Below are positions 36,182 through 44,034 of a stretch of DNA of 56,693 nt, piece after piece (position 1 is the first letter of the stretch; each line of letters opens with the position of its first letter). The DNA is taken from positions 1-56,693 of the forward strand of contig JAAUQI010000032.1 of assembly GCA_012032345.1 (NCBI GenBank), given 5' to 3'. Position numbers and translations under genes: made by a program. A model generated the notes under the pieces. That model made no database searches. It saw nothing but the letters and a program-made list of their open reading frames with translations, and had not been told where the DNA came from. This DNA is from Leptolyngbyaceae cyanobacterium RM1_1_2. GTDB taxonomy: Bacteria > Cyanobacteriota > Cyanobacteriia > Phormidesmidales > Phormidesmidaceae.

Positions 36182-38410
36182 GTGCGAATTCCGCTTGATT
36201 ATTATCGAATTTTGGGACTGCCGATTCAGGCAACAGAAGAACAGCTAAAGCAGGCTCACCGCGATCGCACCCTACAGCTGCCTCGTCGCGAGTATTCGGC
36301 TACGGCCATCGAAGCGCGTAAGCAGCTCATTGACGAAGCCTATAAAGTCCTGAGCGACCCGCAGCAGCGACAAGAATACGATACTCATTTTCTCAGTAAA
36401 TCCTATGCGCTGGAAGTTTCAGCGGCTGACCCAGAGGCGGCTGAGGTAAATGCTACGGTGGGGGAGGAGGCGCTGCGATCGCTGGCCTCTGAGTCTACAA
36501 ATGATGCCTACACGCCGACGATTGAGATCAGCGACACCCAGTTTTTGGGAGCACTGCTGATTTTATTAGAGCTAGGGGAATACGAGCTAGTGATTCGGCT
36601 GGGTCGGCCCTACATCAGCAGCGGCAGCGATAGCTTAGAAGACGGGCGCTTTGGCGATCGCAAAACAGCTCTCTCTGATGTGGTCTCATCTCTAGCGCTA
36701 GCCTGCTTAGAACTAGGCCGTGAGCAGTGGCAGCAGCATCAATACGAAGGCGCGGCTGAGTCTTTAGAGACTGGCAATGAGCTGTTGATGAGAGAAGAGC
36801 TGTTTCCAGCCGTTCGCAATGAAATTCAGGCCGAACTTTACAAGCTGCGACCGTATCGCATTCTAGAACTGGTTGCCCTGCCGCTCAACCACAATCAGGA
36901 GCGCCGCCAAGGCATACAGCTACTCAAGAACATGCTGCACGATCGCGGCGGCATTGACGGCACCGAAGACGATCTCTCCGGTCTGACGATTGATGACTTT
37001 CTGCGGTTTATTCAACAGCTACGGGGCTATCTAACGTCAGCTGAGCAGCAGGAAATTTTTGAAGTTGAAACCCGACGGCCCTCGTCTGTAGGCACCTATT
37101 TAGGCATCTATGCCCTACTGGCCAGGGGGTTTGCCTATCAGCAGCCCGCTCTGATTCGCCGCGCTAAAAAGATGCTGATGCATTTGGGCACCCGTCAAGA
37201 CGTCCATCTAGAACAGGCTGTTTGCGCCCTCCTGTTAGGCCAAACTGAGGAAGCCAGCCGCGCCTTAGAGCTGAGCCATGAGTACGAGCCACTGGCCTTT
37301 ATTCGAGAGCAATCCCAGGGGGCACCTGATCTGCTACCGGGGCTTTGTCTGTATGCGGAGCGATGGCTCAAGCAGGAGGTTTTTGCCCATTTTCGAGATT
37401 TAACCCAGCACCAAACTTCACTCAAAGAATATTTTGCCAGTGAGCATGTCCAGGCATATCTAGAAGCCATGCCGATTGAGGCAGAGGTTTTTCAGGCCCA
37501 GGCTAGCTCACGGGCCTGGGCTAGTCCTGCTGCAGAGCGCCTAGCCGTCTCAGGGTCAGTTCCTCACCCGGCTGGTACGGTCGCGGTATCTACAGAAGCG
37601 ATTCCCTCGCTCAGACAGACTGCCGTGGAGTCAAAGGTAGCCGAGCCATCCCGGTCTGTCAGCGTGGCTGAACAGATTGCGCAGCTCTCGCCAGAAGGTC
37701 GATTGCAGCCAGTAGGTACCGCCTCAACCAATGGTGCAGTGCCAGGAGACAGTAACGCTTTGAACAATGGGGCCAGCGTTCCCAAAGAGGGTATCTCCCA
37801 GCGGCGATCGCAGCGGCAGCGATCGCCCCATTGGGGCCGACTGGTTCTAGTTTTTCTGCTGGGCATTTTAGGCATGAGCCTTTTGGGATTTGGGGCTATG
37901 CAGGTTTTGGGCTGGGTGACAGGCTTATTTTCTGGGCCAAGACTGCGAGGAGAACCGTTAGCCATTGAGCTTGATCAGCCGCCGATTGAGATTCCTGACG
38001 CAGAAACAGTCGCCCAGCAGTCTCCTACTGTTCAGGAAGTTGCTGCCCAGGCTATTAACGACTGGCTGGTTGCTAAGCAAGCGGCTTTGGGTTCCAATTA
38101 CCAGATCGAGCAGCTTGCTGGCGCTCTAAGTGAACCCCTGCTGACCCAGTGGCGACAGCGAGCGGTTGACGCTCAAAATAATAACTGGTACTGGCAGTAC
38201 GAGCACGCTGTCGCAATCCAGGCGGTAACGCCGGAAGATCTCAACGCCAGCGAACTCTCAGTCGATGCTCAAGTAGTCGAAAAAGCCAATCTTTATGAGC
38301 AGGGAACGCTCAATCCCAATGCTTCTTATGATGAGACTTTGGAGATGCGCTACGACCTAGTTTTAGAGGAAGGAGAATGGCGAGTCAAAAACATGGCAAA
38401 GCGAAACTAA
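36182..38410 (+). CDS. ftn2: Cell division protein Ftn2/ZipN (ARC6 homologue)
   Basis: Ftn2 (ZipN, Cdv2) anchors FtsZ to the membrane in cyanobacteria and is the ancestor of plastid ARC6. The 742-residue protein has an N-terminal J-like domain (DYYRILGLPIQATEEQLKQA) that lacks the HPD triad, as is normal for the family, then a helical cytoplasmic region, a disordered linker (about 445-545), one membrane helix (about 556-580) and a C-terminal periplasmic domain of the ARC6/IMS type (NDWLVAKQAALGSNYQIEQL). The start codon is GTG at 36182. Confidence 0.93.
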   Translation: MRIPLDYYRILGLPIQATEEQLKQAHRDRTLQLPRREYSATAIEARKQLIDEAYKVLSDPQQRQEYDTHFLSKSYALEVSAADPEAAEVNATVGEEALRSLASESTNDAYTPTIEISDTQFLGALLILLELGEYELVIRLGRPYISSGSDSLEDGRFGDRKTALSDVVSSLALACLELGREQWQQHQYEGAAESLETGNELLMREELFPAVRNEIQAELYKLRPYRILELVALPLNHNQERRQGIQLLKNMLHDRGGIDGTEDDLSGLTIDDFLRFIQQLRGYLTSAEQQEIFEVETRRPSSVGTYLGIYALLARGFAYQQPALIRRAKKMLMHLGTRQDVHLEQAVCALLLGQTEEASRALELSHEYEPLAFIREQSQGAPDLLPGLCLYAERWLKQEVFAHFRDLTQHQTSLKEYFASEHVQAYLEAMPIEAEVFQAQASSRAWASPAAERLAVSGSVPHPAGTVAVSTEAIPSLRQTAVESKVAEPSRSVSVAEQIAQLSPEGRLQPVGTASTNGAVPGDSNALNNGASVPKEGISQRRSQRQRSPHWGRLVLVFLLGILGMSLLGFGAMQVLGWVTGLFSGPRLRGEPLAIELDQPPIEIPDAETVAQQSPTVQEVAAQAINDWLVAKQAALGSNYQIEQLAGALSEPLLTQWRQRAVDAQNNNWYWQYEHAVAIQAVTPEDLNASELSVDAQVVEKANLYEQGTLNPNASYDETLEMRYDLVLEEGEWRVKNMAKRN

Positions 38411-38487
38411 ACGAACTGAGTTCAGCCTTAGCATTTTAAGTCGCATCTGCCTGATATGATGGCCAAACTCTAGGCTGGAGAATAACT

Positions 38488-39201
38488 GTGGATTCGATTA
38501 CGACGATTCTAGATGCTTTGCCGAACCTGCTGCGCGGCGCTCTGGTAACGCTGCAGCTAACCGCATTTTCGGTATGTCTGGGGCTGGTGGGCGGTACGCT
38601 TTTAGGAATTGCTAGACTTTCGCCGCTCAAACCCATCAGCTTAGCGGCCCGGGTCTATGTTGATTTTTTTCGCGGCACCCCGCTGCTGGTTCAGATTTTC
38701 TGGATTTATTTTGGATTTCCCAGCCTGTTGCAGGGGTTGGGGTTTACCTTCACCTTCAATCGACTAGCGGCAGCCGTATTGGCCCTGAGCTTGAACTCAT
38801 CAGCTTATCTAGCTGAAATTGTTAGAGCTGGAATTCAATCGATCGAACTGGGTCAGCGGGAAGCTTCTGAATCCCTGGGGCTAGATGCAACCCAGACAAT
38901 GCGCTACATTATTTTTCCTCAGGCTTTTCGCCGCATGATCCCGCCCTTTGGCAACGAATTTATCACGCTGCTGAAAGATACCAGTCTGGTGGCTGTAATT
39001 GGCTATGAGGAGCTTTTCCGCCGAGGACAGCTAATTTATTCTCGTAACTATCAGGCATTTCAGATTTTGACAGCGGTTGCTCTGGTCTATCTGGTACTCA
39101 ACCTGATTTCATCTCAGGCATTTAGCTGGCTAGAGCGGCGCATGGATCCACGCCTACAGACCCTTAAGCAGCCCGCCGTCCAGCCCGAAACTATACAGTA
39201 A
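38488..39201 (+). CDS. Amino-acid ABC transporter permease (HisM/GlnP type)
   Basis: The 237-residue permease has five predicted helices and the EAA loop REASESLGLDATQTMRYIIFPQA that docks the ATPase. The N-terminal pattern (GALVTLQLTAFSVCLGLVGG, FFRGTPLLVQIFWIYFG) is that of polar-amino-acid uptake systems. It starts at GTG with GGAG seven bases before. Neither the binding protein nor the ATPase is adjacent, so it is an orphan here and must work with partners encoded elsewhere. Confidence 0.9.
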   Translation: MDSITTILDALPNLLRGALVTLQLTAFSVCLGLVGGTLLGIARLSPLKPISLAARVYVDFFRGTPLLVQIFWIYFGFPSLLQGLGFTFTFNRLAAAVLALSLNSSAYLAEIVRAGIQSIELGQREASESLGLDATQTMRYIIFPQAFRRMIPPFGNEFITLLKDTSLVAVIGYEELFRRGQLIYSRNYQAFQILTAVALVYLVLNLISSQAFSWLERRMDPRLQTLKQPAVQPETIQ

Positions 39202-39262
39202 TGGGCTAACAGATAGGGCGCATACTATGCGCCCATAACGGAATTTTGGAGTCCCTAATTTG

Positions 39263-39560
39263 CTAGCTGCCAGCACAAGGATCAGCAGACTTGCTAGCAC
39301 AAGGATCAGCAGACTTGCTAGCACAGGGGTCAGCAGACTTGCCAGCGCAAGGGTCGAGCAGACTTGCTAGCACAGGGGTCGGCAGACTTGCTAGCACAGG
39401 GGTCGGCAGCGGCACAGGGATCAGCAGCACAGGGATCAGCTTGCTCAGTTATATCACCGCTGTCGGCAGGAGCTGAAGACTCAGAACTGCAGCCTGTCGC
39501 TACTAAGCTGACGCTCAAAATAGAAGCCATTGCCAGAGCAGATAAATAGTTGACGCGCAT
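39263..39560 (-). pseudogene. Lipoprotein built from tandem cysteine repeats (DPCASKSA), one frameshift
   Basis: The protein begins with a lipoprotein signal (lipobox VATGC, acylated Cys at 24). After a short Ser-rich spacer come eight DPCA units, the later ones in the 8-residue repeat DPCASKSA. As given, the frame ends at 39330 after RPLRWQVC, because one extra base lies at about 39356 (CGA where GAC is expected). Removing it lets the repeat continue as DPCAGKSADPCASKSA and end at 39263, giving 98 residues with nine cysteines. Regular Cys-Ala-Ser-Lys spacing on an anchored tail suggests metal or redox capture or a modification substrate, but no function is known to me. The FGE-like gene lies 140 bp upstream on the same strand. 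Confidence 0.7.
39266..39440. repeat. Tandem 24-bp repeat array inside the cysteine-repeat lipoprotein gene
   Basis: The unit reads, on the plus strand, close to GATCAGCAGACTTGCTAGCACAAG and recurs about six times. It is followed on the upstream coding side by two shorter units that encode DPCAA and DPCAAA. Copies differ at a few third-codon positions (GATCC/GACCC, GCTAGC/GCTGGC), so the array is not freshly made. The unit length keeps the reading frame, so copy-number change would lengthen or shorten the protein. Confidence 0.8.
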
Positions 39561-39700
39561 GTCTTCTTTTCTCCGTGAGGAATTAAATGAAGGGTGATGT
39601 TGCTCTGTTCAGGTTTAGGCGTAAGCCTATTGCCCTTAAGGAACGCCTCCATATTTTGACAAAATCCTGAGACCTAGCTGAGAAAACCTGGGATAAGAGA

Positions 39701-40680
39701 TTAAATCTTGTCAATAACTAACCGAAAGCCGAAAAGGATATGACGAGAGCCTACAGGGCGGCTATGTCGGTAGGCGGCTCGACAAAAGCCTGGCAGGTCA
39801 TCCCAGGAGCAGCCTTTCATCACGACTCTCTGGCGATCGCCTACTGCATTAGTAAACTCAAACACATTGCCAGCCATATCTTCTATGCCGTAAGGGCTAC
39901 GGCTAAGGGGGTAGTTGCCGACCGGAGTCGTGTGCTGTGCCTGACCCGCCCAGTTTGTAGCCTCAGGCTGCCAGTCGCTGCCCCAGGGAAAGTAACGGCC
40001 ATCTTCACCACGAGCCGCTTTTTCCCACTCTAGAGCCGTAGGCAAACGGTAAATCTGACCGGTTTGCTGACCCTTCCAGTCGGCATAGGCGATCGCATCA
40101 TCGTAGGACACCAGCACGACCGGATACTGGCCCTCGCCGGGGGGATAGTCGCTGCCCTGCCAGAGATAGGGCTGCACTTCACTGTAGGGATGGACTAAAA
40201 CCCCTGAGTTTGGTAGTCATCAGCAGAGATGCCGGGAGCGCGATGTCCAGTGGCTTTAACAAATGCCTGATAGTCAGCATTGGTGGTAAGCTGCTGGCTC
40301 ATGCAAAAAGCCGCTTGCTCGGTCGTTTGCCGCTCTGGTTCGGAGTCAAACCAGCCCCGCTGCCGCAAACCTTGCTCAGCAGCAGGTCGATCTGCCGGAG
40401 CTGAGGCGATCGCCGCTGCTGAAATTTCGTAGCCATAGCTGCGCTCGGCCTCATCGCTGCCTGATATAAAACTACCCGCAGCTACAAAAGCAAAACCTGG
40501 CTGGGCTTCACAGCGATCGCGTAAAGTTTCGTCAGCTAGCGGGGCCGCACAGCTTAGCAAAGCACCGACCCAGAACAGTCCGGTTAGGCTAATCCACGCA
40601 GGAAAGGCCCCCAAAAGCTTAAAACGCAGCCCGGTAGGACGCCAATTAACCAGATAATTCCGCCAATTTACCCGTGTCAT
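39701..40680 (-). pseudogene. Formylglycine-generating-enzyme-like (SUMF1-fold) lipoprotein, one frameshift
   Basis: The reconstructed 326-residue protein has an N-terminal hydrophobic segment with a lipobox-like LLSC, then an FGE-sulfatase fold: FAFVAAGSFISGSDE, RGWFDSEPERQTTEQAAF, PVVLVSYDDAIAYADWKG, LPTALEWEKAARG and SPYGIEDMAGNVFEFTN. Reading breaks at the AAAA run 40197-40200; one more base restores QGF-LVHPYSEVQPYLW. True FGE oxidises a target Cys to formylglycine using a closely spaced copper-binding Cys pair near the C-terminus. Here the corresponding stretch (KGCSWDDLPGFCRAAYR) has two Cys but in different spacing, so activity of that type is doubtful. Other fold members act in ergothioneine synthesis or as ligand-binding proteins. 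It is placed upstream of a Cys-repeat lipoprotein. Confidence 0.75.
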
Positions 40681-40878
40681 TATCATCCTGCAGCGGTTTA
40701 GATAGAAGAGTGTGTTCCCCGTAGATGCCATATTTCCGACAGCGGTTGAAAATATGGAGTGAGGCAAAGTTAGGTGCCAGGCACCTGGCTTTGCTAAGCC
40801 TATGCCTATAGTCAGACTTTCAGCAAAAACTCAGGTTTGCTACTTACGATGATTGTAGAAGTCAGCAAGACATCAGCA

Positions 40879-41483
40879 ATGGAAAATCAAGCCTGGGTAG
40901 CGCTAGAAACAGGGCAGTGTGAATCTTTAGACAGTCTGGTTTTTGAGCAGCCTGATCAAACCTATCGCCTGTATCGCTTCTTGACTGAACTTGAAGATAT
41001 TTTAGCGGCAGTCCCCGATGACTACGAGCGGATTCGGGCGATCGCGCCGCTGGTACAAAAGCTGCTAGTCAGCTCCTACTGGCTGCAGATGGAGTACCAC
41101 AAACCCTCAGAGCAAGGGTGGGCGGTCAATTTTCTCTACCGCGAACACCAGTTTCCGCTGACTGTACAATGGTGACTTGGGCACCCAAACAGCAATCGAC
41201 CATCCACAACCACGCTACGTGGGGAATTGTAGCGATGATCGGTGGGCAAGAGAAAAATACGCTCTGGCAGCGCTGTCCCAGCGAGCAGCAGCCCGACAAA
41301 ATTCAGCTAACTGAAGAGAGAGTTTTGCAGCCCGGAGACATAATGGCCTTCATGCCGGGGGCGATTCACTGCGTTGAACCCGTCGGTGATGAAATGACAG
41401 TGTCATTCAATCTCTATGGGGTCACCGACTACTCTCAGCGATACCAGTTTGACCCGCTCACCCAAACGGCAAAGAAATTTTAG
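40879..41483 (+). pseudogene. Cysteine-dioxygenase-family (thiol dioxygenase) protein, one frameshift
   Basis: The reconstructed 201-residue protein fits the iron-dependent cupin thiol dioxygenases that oxidise cysteine or another small thiol to a sulfinate. The iron ligands are visible as HxH in STIHNHATWG and a later His in MPGAIHCVEP. The N-terminal helical part (ELEDILAAVPDDYERI) is also typical. Reading changes frame near 41164-41166; one extra base gives FPLTVTMVTWAPKQQ. The ATG at 40879 is the preferred start, but earlier ones in frame are possible. It diverges from the FGE-like gene. Confidence 0.8.
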
Positions 41484-41572
41484 GGCAAAAAATCCCCAGC
41501 TTCTAGAGCTATAGCAGCCTCCACAGAGGCAGGCAAAGTAAATAGAAGCCGGGATAACAGGCGTAGCTAAAT

Positions 41573-41767
41573 TTAGCTCAGGGTCTCATCAACTGCCTGG
41601 TCAATTTCGTCTTTAATATTCTCTTTTTCGTGCTGAGCCGCAGCCTGCACCTGCTTGGCTTTACCTTCCATCTGGTCTTTGGGGTCGCCCGTAAATTCAC
41701 CGACCGCTTCTTGAACCTTGCCTTCAACGTTCTTGAGGGTAGCGTCTACTCTATCTTCAATTCCCAT
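41573..41767 (-). CDS. CsbD-family small stress protein
   Basis: The 64-residue protein matches CsbD/YjbJ: IEDRVDATLKNVEGKVQEAVGEFTGDP followed by a charged helical tail. Members are abundant, hydrophilic, and induced by general or osmotic stress in many bacteria; their molecular role is unknown. The ATG at 41767 is chosen because AAGGAAAAC (a ribosome site) precedes it and the family begins there. Confidence 0.88.
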   Translation of the reverse strand: MGIEDRVDATLKNVEGKVQEAVGEFTGDPKDQMEGKAKQVQAAAQHEKENIKDEIDQAVDETLS

Positions 41768-41837
41768 TTTGTTTTCCTTTTGCTTAAAAGCTGCATCACG
41801 CATACGACATCTATCCTACGGATAAGATTTGGGTTCT

Positions 41838-41865
41838 ACCTCTATTGAGAGACGGAAATAGAGGT
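41838..41865 (-). terminator. Hairpin after dnaE-C, possible terminator
   Basis: ACCTCTATT and AATAGAGGT form a 9-bp stem with a 10-nt loop, 22 bp after the stop of the dnaE-C gene. There is no T tract after it on the minus strand, so it would be a weak or factor-dependent terminator or a 3' stabilising stem. Confidence 0.4.
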
Positions 41866-41886
41866 GACAATCTACGAGATGTTTGC

Positions 41887-43221
41887 TTAAGCACTGACCA
41901 AGGGAGTCGATCGCGCCTTGAAATCTGCCTGGGTTAATGCGGCTACGGCAGCCTCGGGATCTCTAACTCGAAACTGCGCCCCCAAGCGCACGAACTGTCG
42001 TTGCGGGTGCTTCCCGATAATGGCAACGACAGGAACCTTGGCCTCTCGCTCATCGCCCTGCTGCTGCAGAATTGTTCTGAGCCGATGCTGATAGGTAATG
42101 TCTGCTGCAATTTGAGGCTCTAGCTCTACCATCACCAGCCGCACGGTTTCTATGGGTTCAGCATCTTCAATGATTAGCTGAGCGCGATCGTCACGCCTGT
42201 CAACTTTGCCCCAAATCATCAGCCGCACGTCTGCCTCGATATACTGACCAATGCGCTCATAAGATCGGGGGAAGACCACTCCCTCTGATTGCCCGGTCAG
42301 ATCCTCGACCTGCACAATGGCCATGCGATCGCCCTTTTTGGTCACCACAGGCTTAACGCTTGAGAGCATGACAATGGCGCTAATCATAACTTTTTCCGGC
42401 TGGTCGGCCAGCTCAGCCAGACTGATAGGAGCCAGCACCCTAGCCGATCGCTGCACGGCCTTCAGCGGATGATCTGAAATATAGAAGCCCAGCAGCTCTT
42501 TTTCCAGGCGCAGCTTTTCCTGAGGTTCAAAGTCTGCCACATCAGGAGCCTTGGGAGCCACTTTGAAGCCACTGCTAGCAGCATGGGCGCTACCGTTGGG
42601 TGCATCGAACAGACTGCCCTGGCCGATTTCCCGATCTTTGGCGCGGCCCTGTGCCCAGTCAATAATAAAGTTCAAATCGTGGACTAGCTGGTTGCGGTTA
42701 GAATTCATCAGGTCAAAGGCACCGCACTGAATCAGCGCCTCTAGGGCACGGCGGTTGACGGCCCGTAAGTCTACGCGATCGCAGAGATCGGCTAGCGACT
42801 GAAATGGCCCAGCCTCAGCGCGGCTTTCTAGAATACACTCGATCGCGCCCTGTCCCACATTTCGCACGGCGGATAGGCCAAACAAAATGCTCAGGTTCTC
42901 TGGGGTAAAGTCAATACCGGAGCGATTAATATCCGGCGGCAGCACCTCAATGCCCATGCTGACGCAGTTGGCAATGTGCATCTGCACTTTGTCCTGATCG
43001 CCGCTGTGGGCCGTCAGCAGCGCCGCCATGTACTCTACTGGATAGTTGGCCTTGAGGTAAGCGGTTTGATAAGTCACAAACCCATAGGCCATCGAGTGCG
43101 ACTTGTTGAAGCAGTTGGAGGCAACCTGACCATTAGCCAGCAAAAAGTTGTGGTCTCTTGCCACGCCAATGTCGTAGACGGGCTGCATCCCTAAAAACTT
43201 ACGACTAACAATTTTGACCAC
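41887..43221 (-). CDS. dnaE: DNA polymerase III alpha subunit, C-terminal part, with C-intein (DnaE-C)
   Basis: The 444-residue precursor begins with the 36-residue C-terminal half of the split DnaE intein (MVKIVSRKFLG ... VASN) followed by extein Cys37 (CFNKSHS). The rest is the polymerase C-terminal region: helix-hairpin-helix segments, an OB fold (VMISAIVMLSSVKPVVTKKG) and the tau-binding end. Start is GTG at 43221 with a perfect AAGGAG eight bases upstream, so this half is translated on its own. Trans-splicing with DnaE-N should give a polymerase of about 1,164 residues. Unusually, its partner lies only 0.8 kb upstream on the same strand. Confidence 0.96.
   Translation of the reverse strand: MVKIVSRKFLGMQPVYDIGVARDHNFLLANGQVASNCFNKSHSMAYGFVTYQTAYLKANYPVEYMAALLTAHSGDQDKVQMHIANCVSMGIEVLPPDINRSGIDFTPENLSILFGLSAVRNVGQGAIECILESRAEAGPFQSLADLCDRVDLRAVNRRALEALIQCGAFDLMNSNRNQLVHDLNFIIDWAQGRAKDREIGQGSLFDAPNGSAHAASSGFKVAPKAPDVADFEPQEKLRLEKELLGFYISDHPLKAVQRSARVLAPISLAELADQPEKVMISAIVMLSSVKPVVTKKGDRMAIVQVEDLTGQSEGVVFPRSYERIGQYIEADVRLMIWGKVDRRDDRAQLIIEDAEPIETVRLVMVELEPQIAADITYQHRLRTILQQQGDEREAKVPVVAIIGKHPQRQFVRLGAQFRVRDPEAAVAALTQADFKARSTPLVSA
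43114..43221 (-). other. C-intein (Int-C) of the split DnaE intein
   Basis: Thirty-six residues, the usual length. Block F is VYDIGVARDHNF and the C-terminal block G ends in the essential Asn36, preceded by Ser (VASN). The first extein residue is Cys (codon 43111-43113), the nucleophile for transesterification. All residues needed for splicing are present. Confidence 0.95.
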
Positions 43222-43320
43222 TTTTCAACTCCTTTCTGACTACCTTTAAGTAACTCTGCTCTTTTGTATTTCCTCGAGCCTAGGCCCTGCCTAGAAGCGC
43301 TCGGCCGAGGGCGCTGCCTC

Positions 43321-44001
43321 CTAGAAAGAAGCAGCCGTGCTTAAGTCAGCTAACCTTTGAGTCACAATCTGCTTCAAAATTTTCAAGATGATTTCGGCCT
43401 CAAGTTTTTCGCTATACTCTCGGGAAGGCTCTAAGCGCAGCAGTGGGCGATCGCTTTCCATATTGGCGACCTCAGCTCTGACAAACGTCCAAACATCAGC
43501 CACGGTATAGCAGCCAAACACAATTTGAGGATCGCTGCGATCCAGTTCCCAGTTCATTCGAGCGGCTGCCAACACCTGAGCGTAAAGCTGGTACTGAGGA
43601 TTTTGAGCTTCAATGCCGCGTTTGGCTTCAACTACGACCAGATAGGGCGCTTCGATTTCACCAGATAGCCCTTTACCCAACACGCCGTCGGCAATTCCAG
43701 AGACTTCAAAAGTCACGTAGCGGCCTCTCAAGCTCACTTCTGCCCAAGCCTGGACATAGTCTTGCTCAGCTAGCACCAGCAGCGGATAAATAGCCCGCGC
43801 CCAGACGGTGGCCTCATTCATTAGCTGAGTGCGATAGTTCATCAGCCGCGATCGCACATCCTGTACCTGCCGCTGTTCGTCGTGGGTAAGCAAAACTGCT
43901 TCAGCCTGCCCCCAGACATGGTTACCCACAGAGCGCTCCTCGATCTCGACTAGAGACCTCAGATCTGACAGAGTCATATTTGAGAATAAGAACTGTCTCA
44001 T
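43321..44001 (-). CDS. PD-(D/E)XK nuclease-like protein between the dnaE halves
   Basis: This 226-residue protein lies between dnaE-N (33 bp away) and dnaE-C (99 bp away) on the same strand. It has an alpha/beta core with a good PD-(D/E)XK signature: Glu88 (AWAEV), Asp105 (GIADGVL), Glu125-x-Lys127 (VVVEAKRG) and a following helix with Gln (PQYQLYAQVLAAAR). The N-terminal 80 residues are helical. The superfamily includes restriction enzymes, repair nucleases and homing endonucleases such as I-Ssp6803I. Whether it cleaves DNA, and whether it is linked to the intein, is inference. It could equally be a cyanobacterial protein that merely sits here. A shorter start at 43977 is possible. Confidence 0.8.
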   Translation of the reverse strand: MRQFLFSNMTLSDLRSLVEIEERSVGNHVWGQAEAVLLTHDEQRQVQDVRSRLMNYRTQLMNEATVWARAIYPLLVLAEQDYVQAWAEVSLRGRYVTFEVSGIADGVLGKGLSGEIEAPYLVVVEAKRGIEAQNPQYQLYAQVLAAARMNWELDRSDPQIVFGCYTVADVWTFVRAEVANMESDRPLLRLEPSREYSEKLEAEIILKILKQIVTQRLADLSTAASF

Positions 44002-44034
44002 AGCCGTTTTCCCAGTAGAAAAGCAGTGGAAAAG

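Noticed and set aside
39266-39440. CRISPR-like array
   Set aside because: The 24-bp units are directly tandem with no unique spacers and encode a regular protein repeat on the minus strand.
39291-39549. Plus-strand open frames over the lipoprotein repeat
   Set aside because: They are translations of the tandem repeat on the wrong strand and lack start signals or family patterns.
40195-41483. Programmed ribosomal frameshifting in the FGE-like and dioxygenase genes
   Set aside because: No slippery heptamer with downstream structure was evident, and the same kind of one-base loss affects many unrelated genes in the window.
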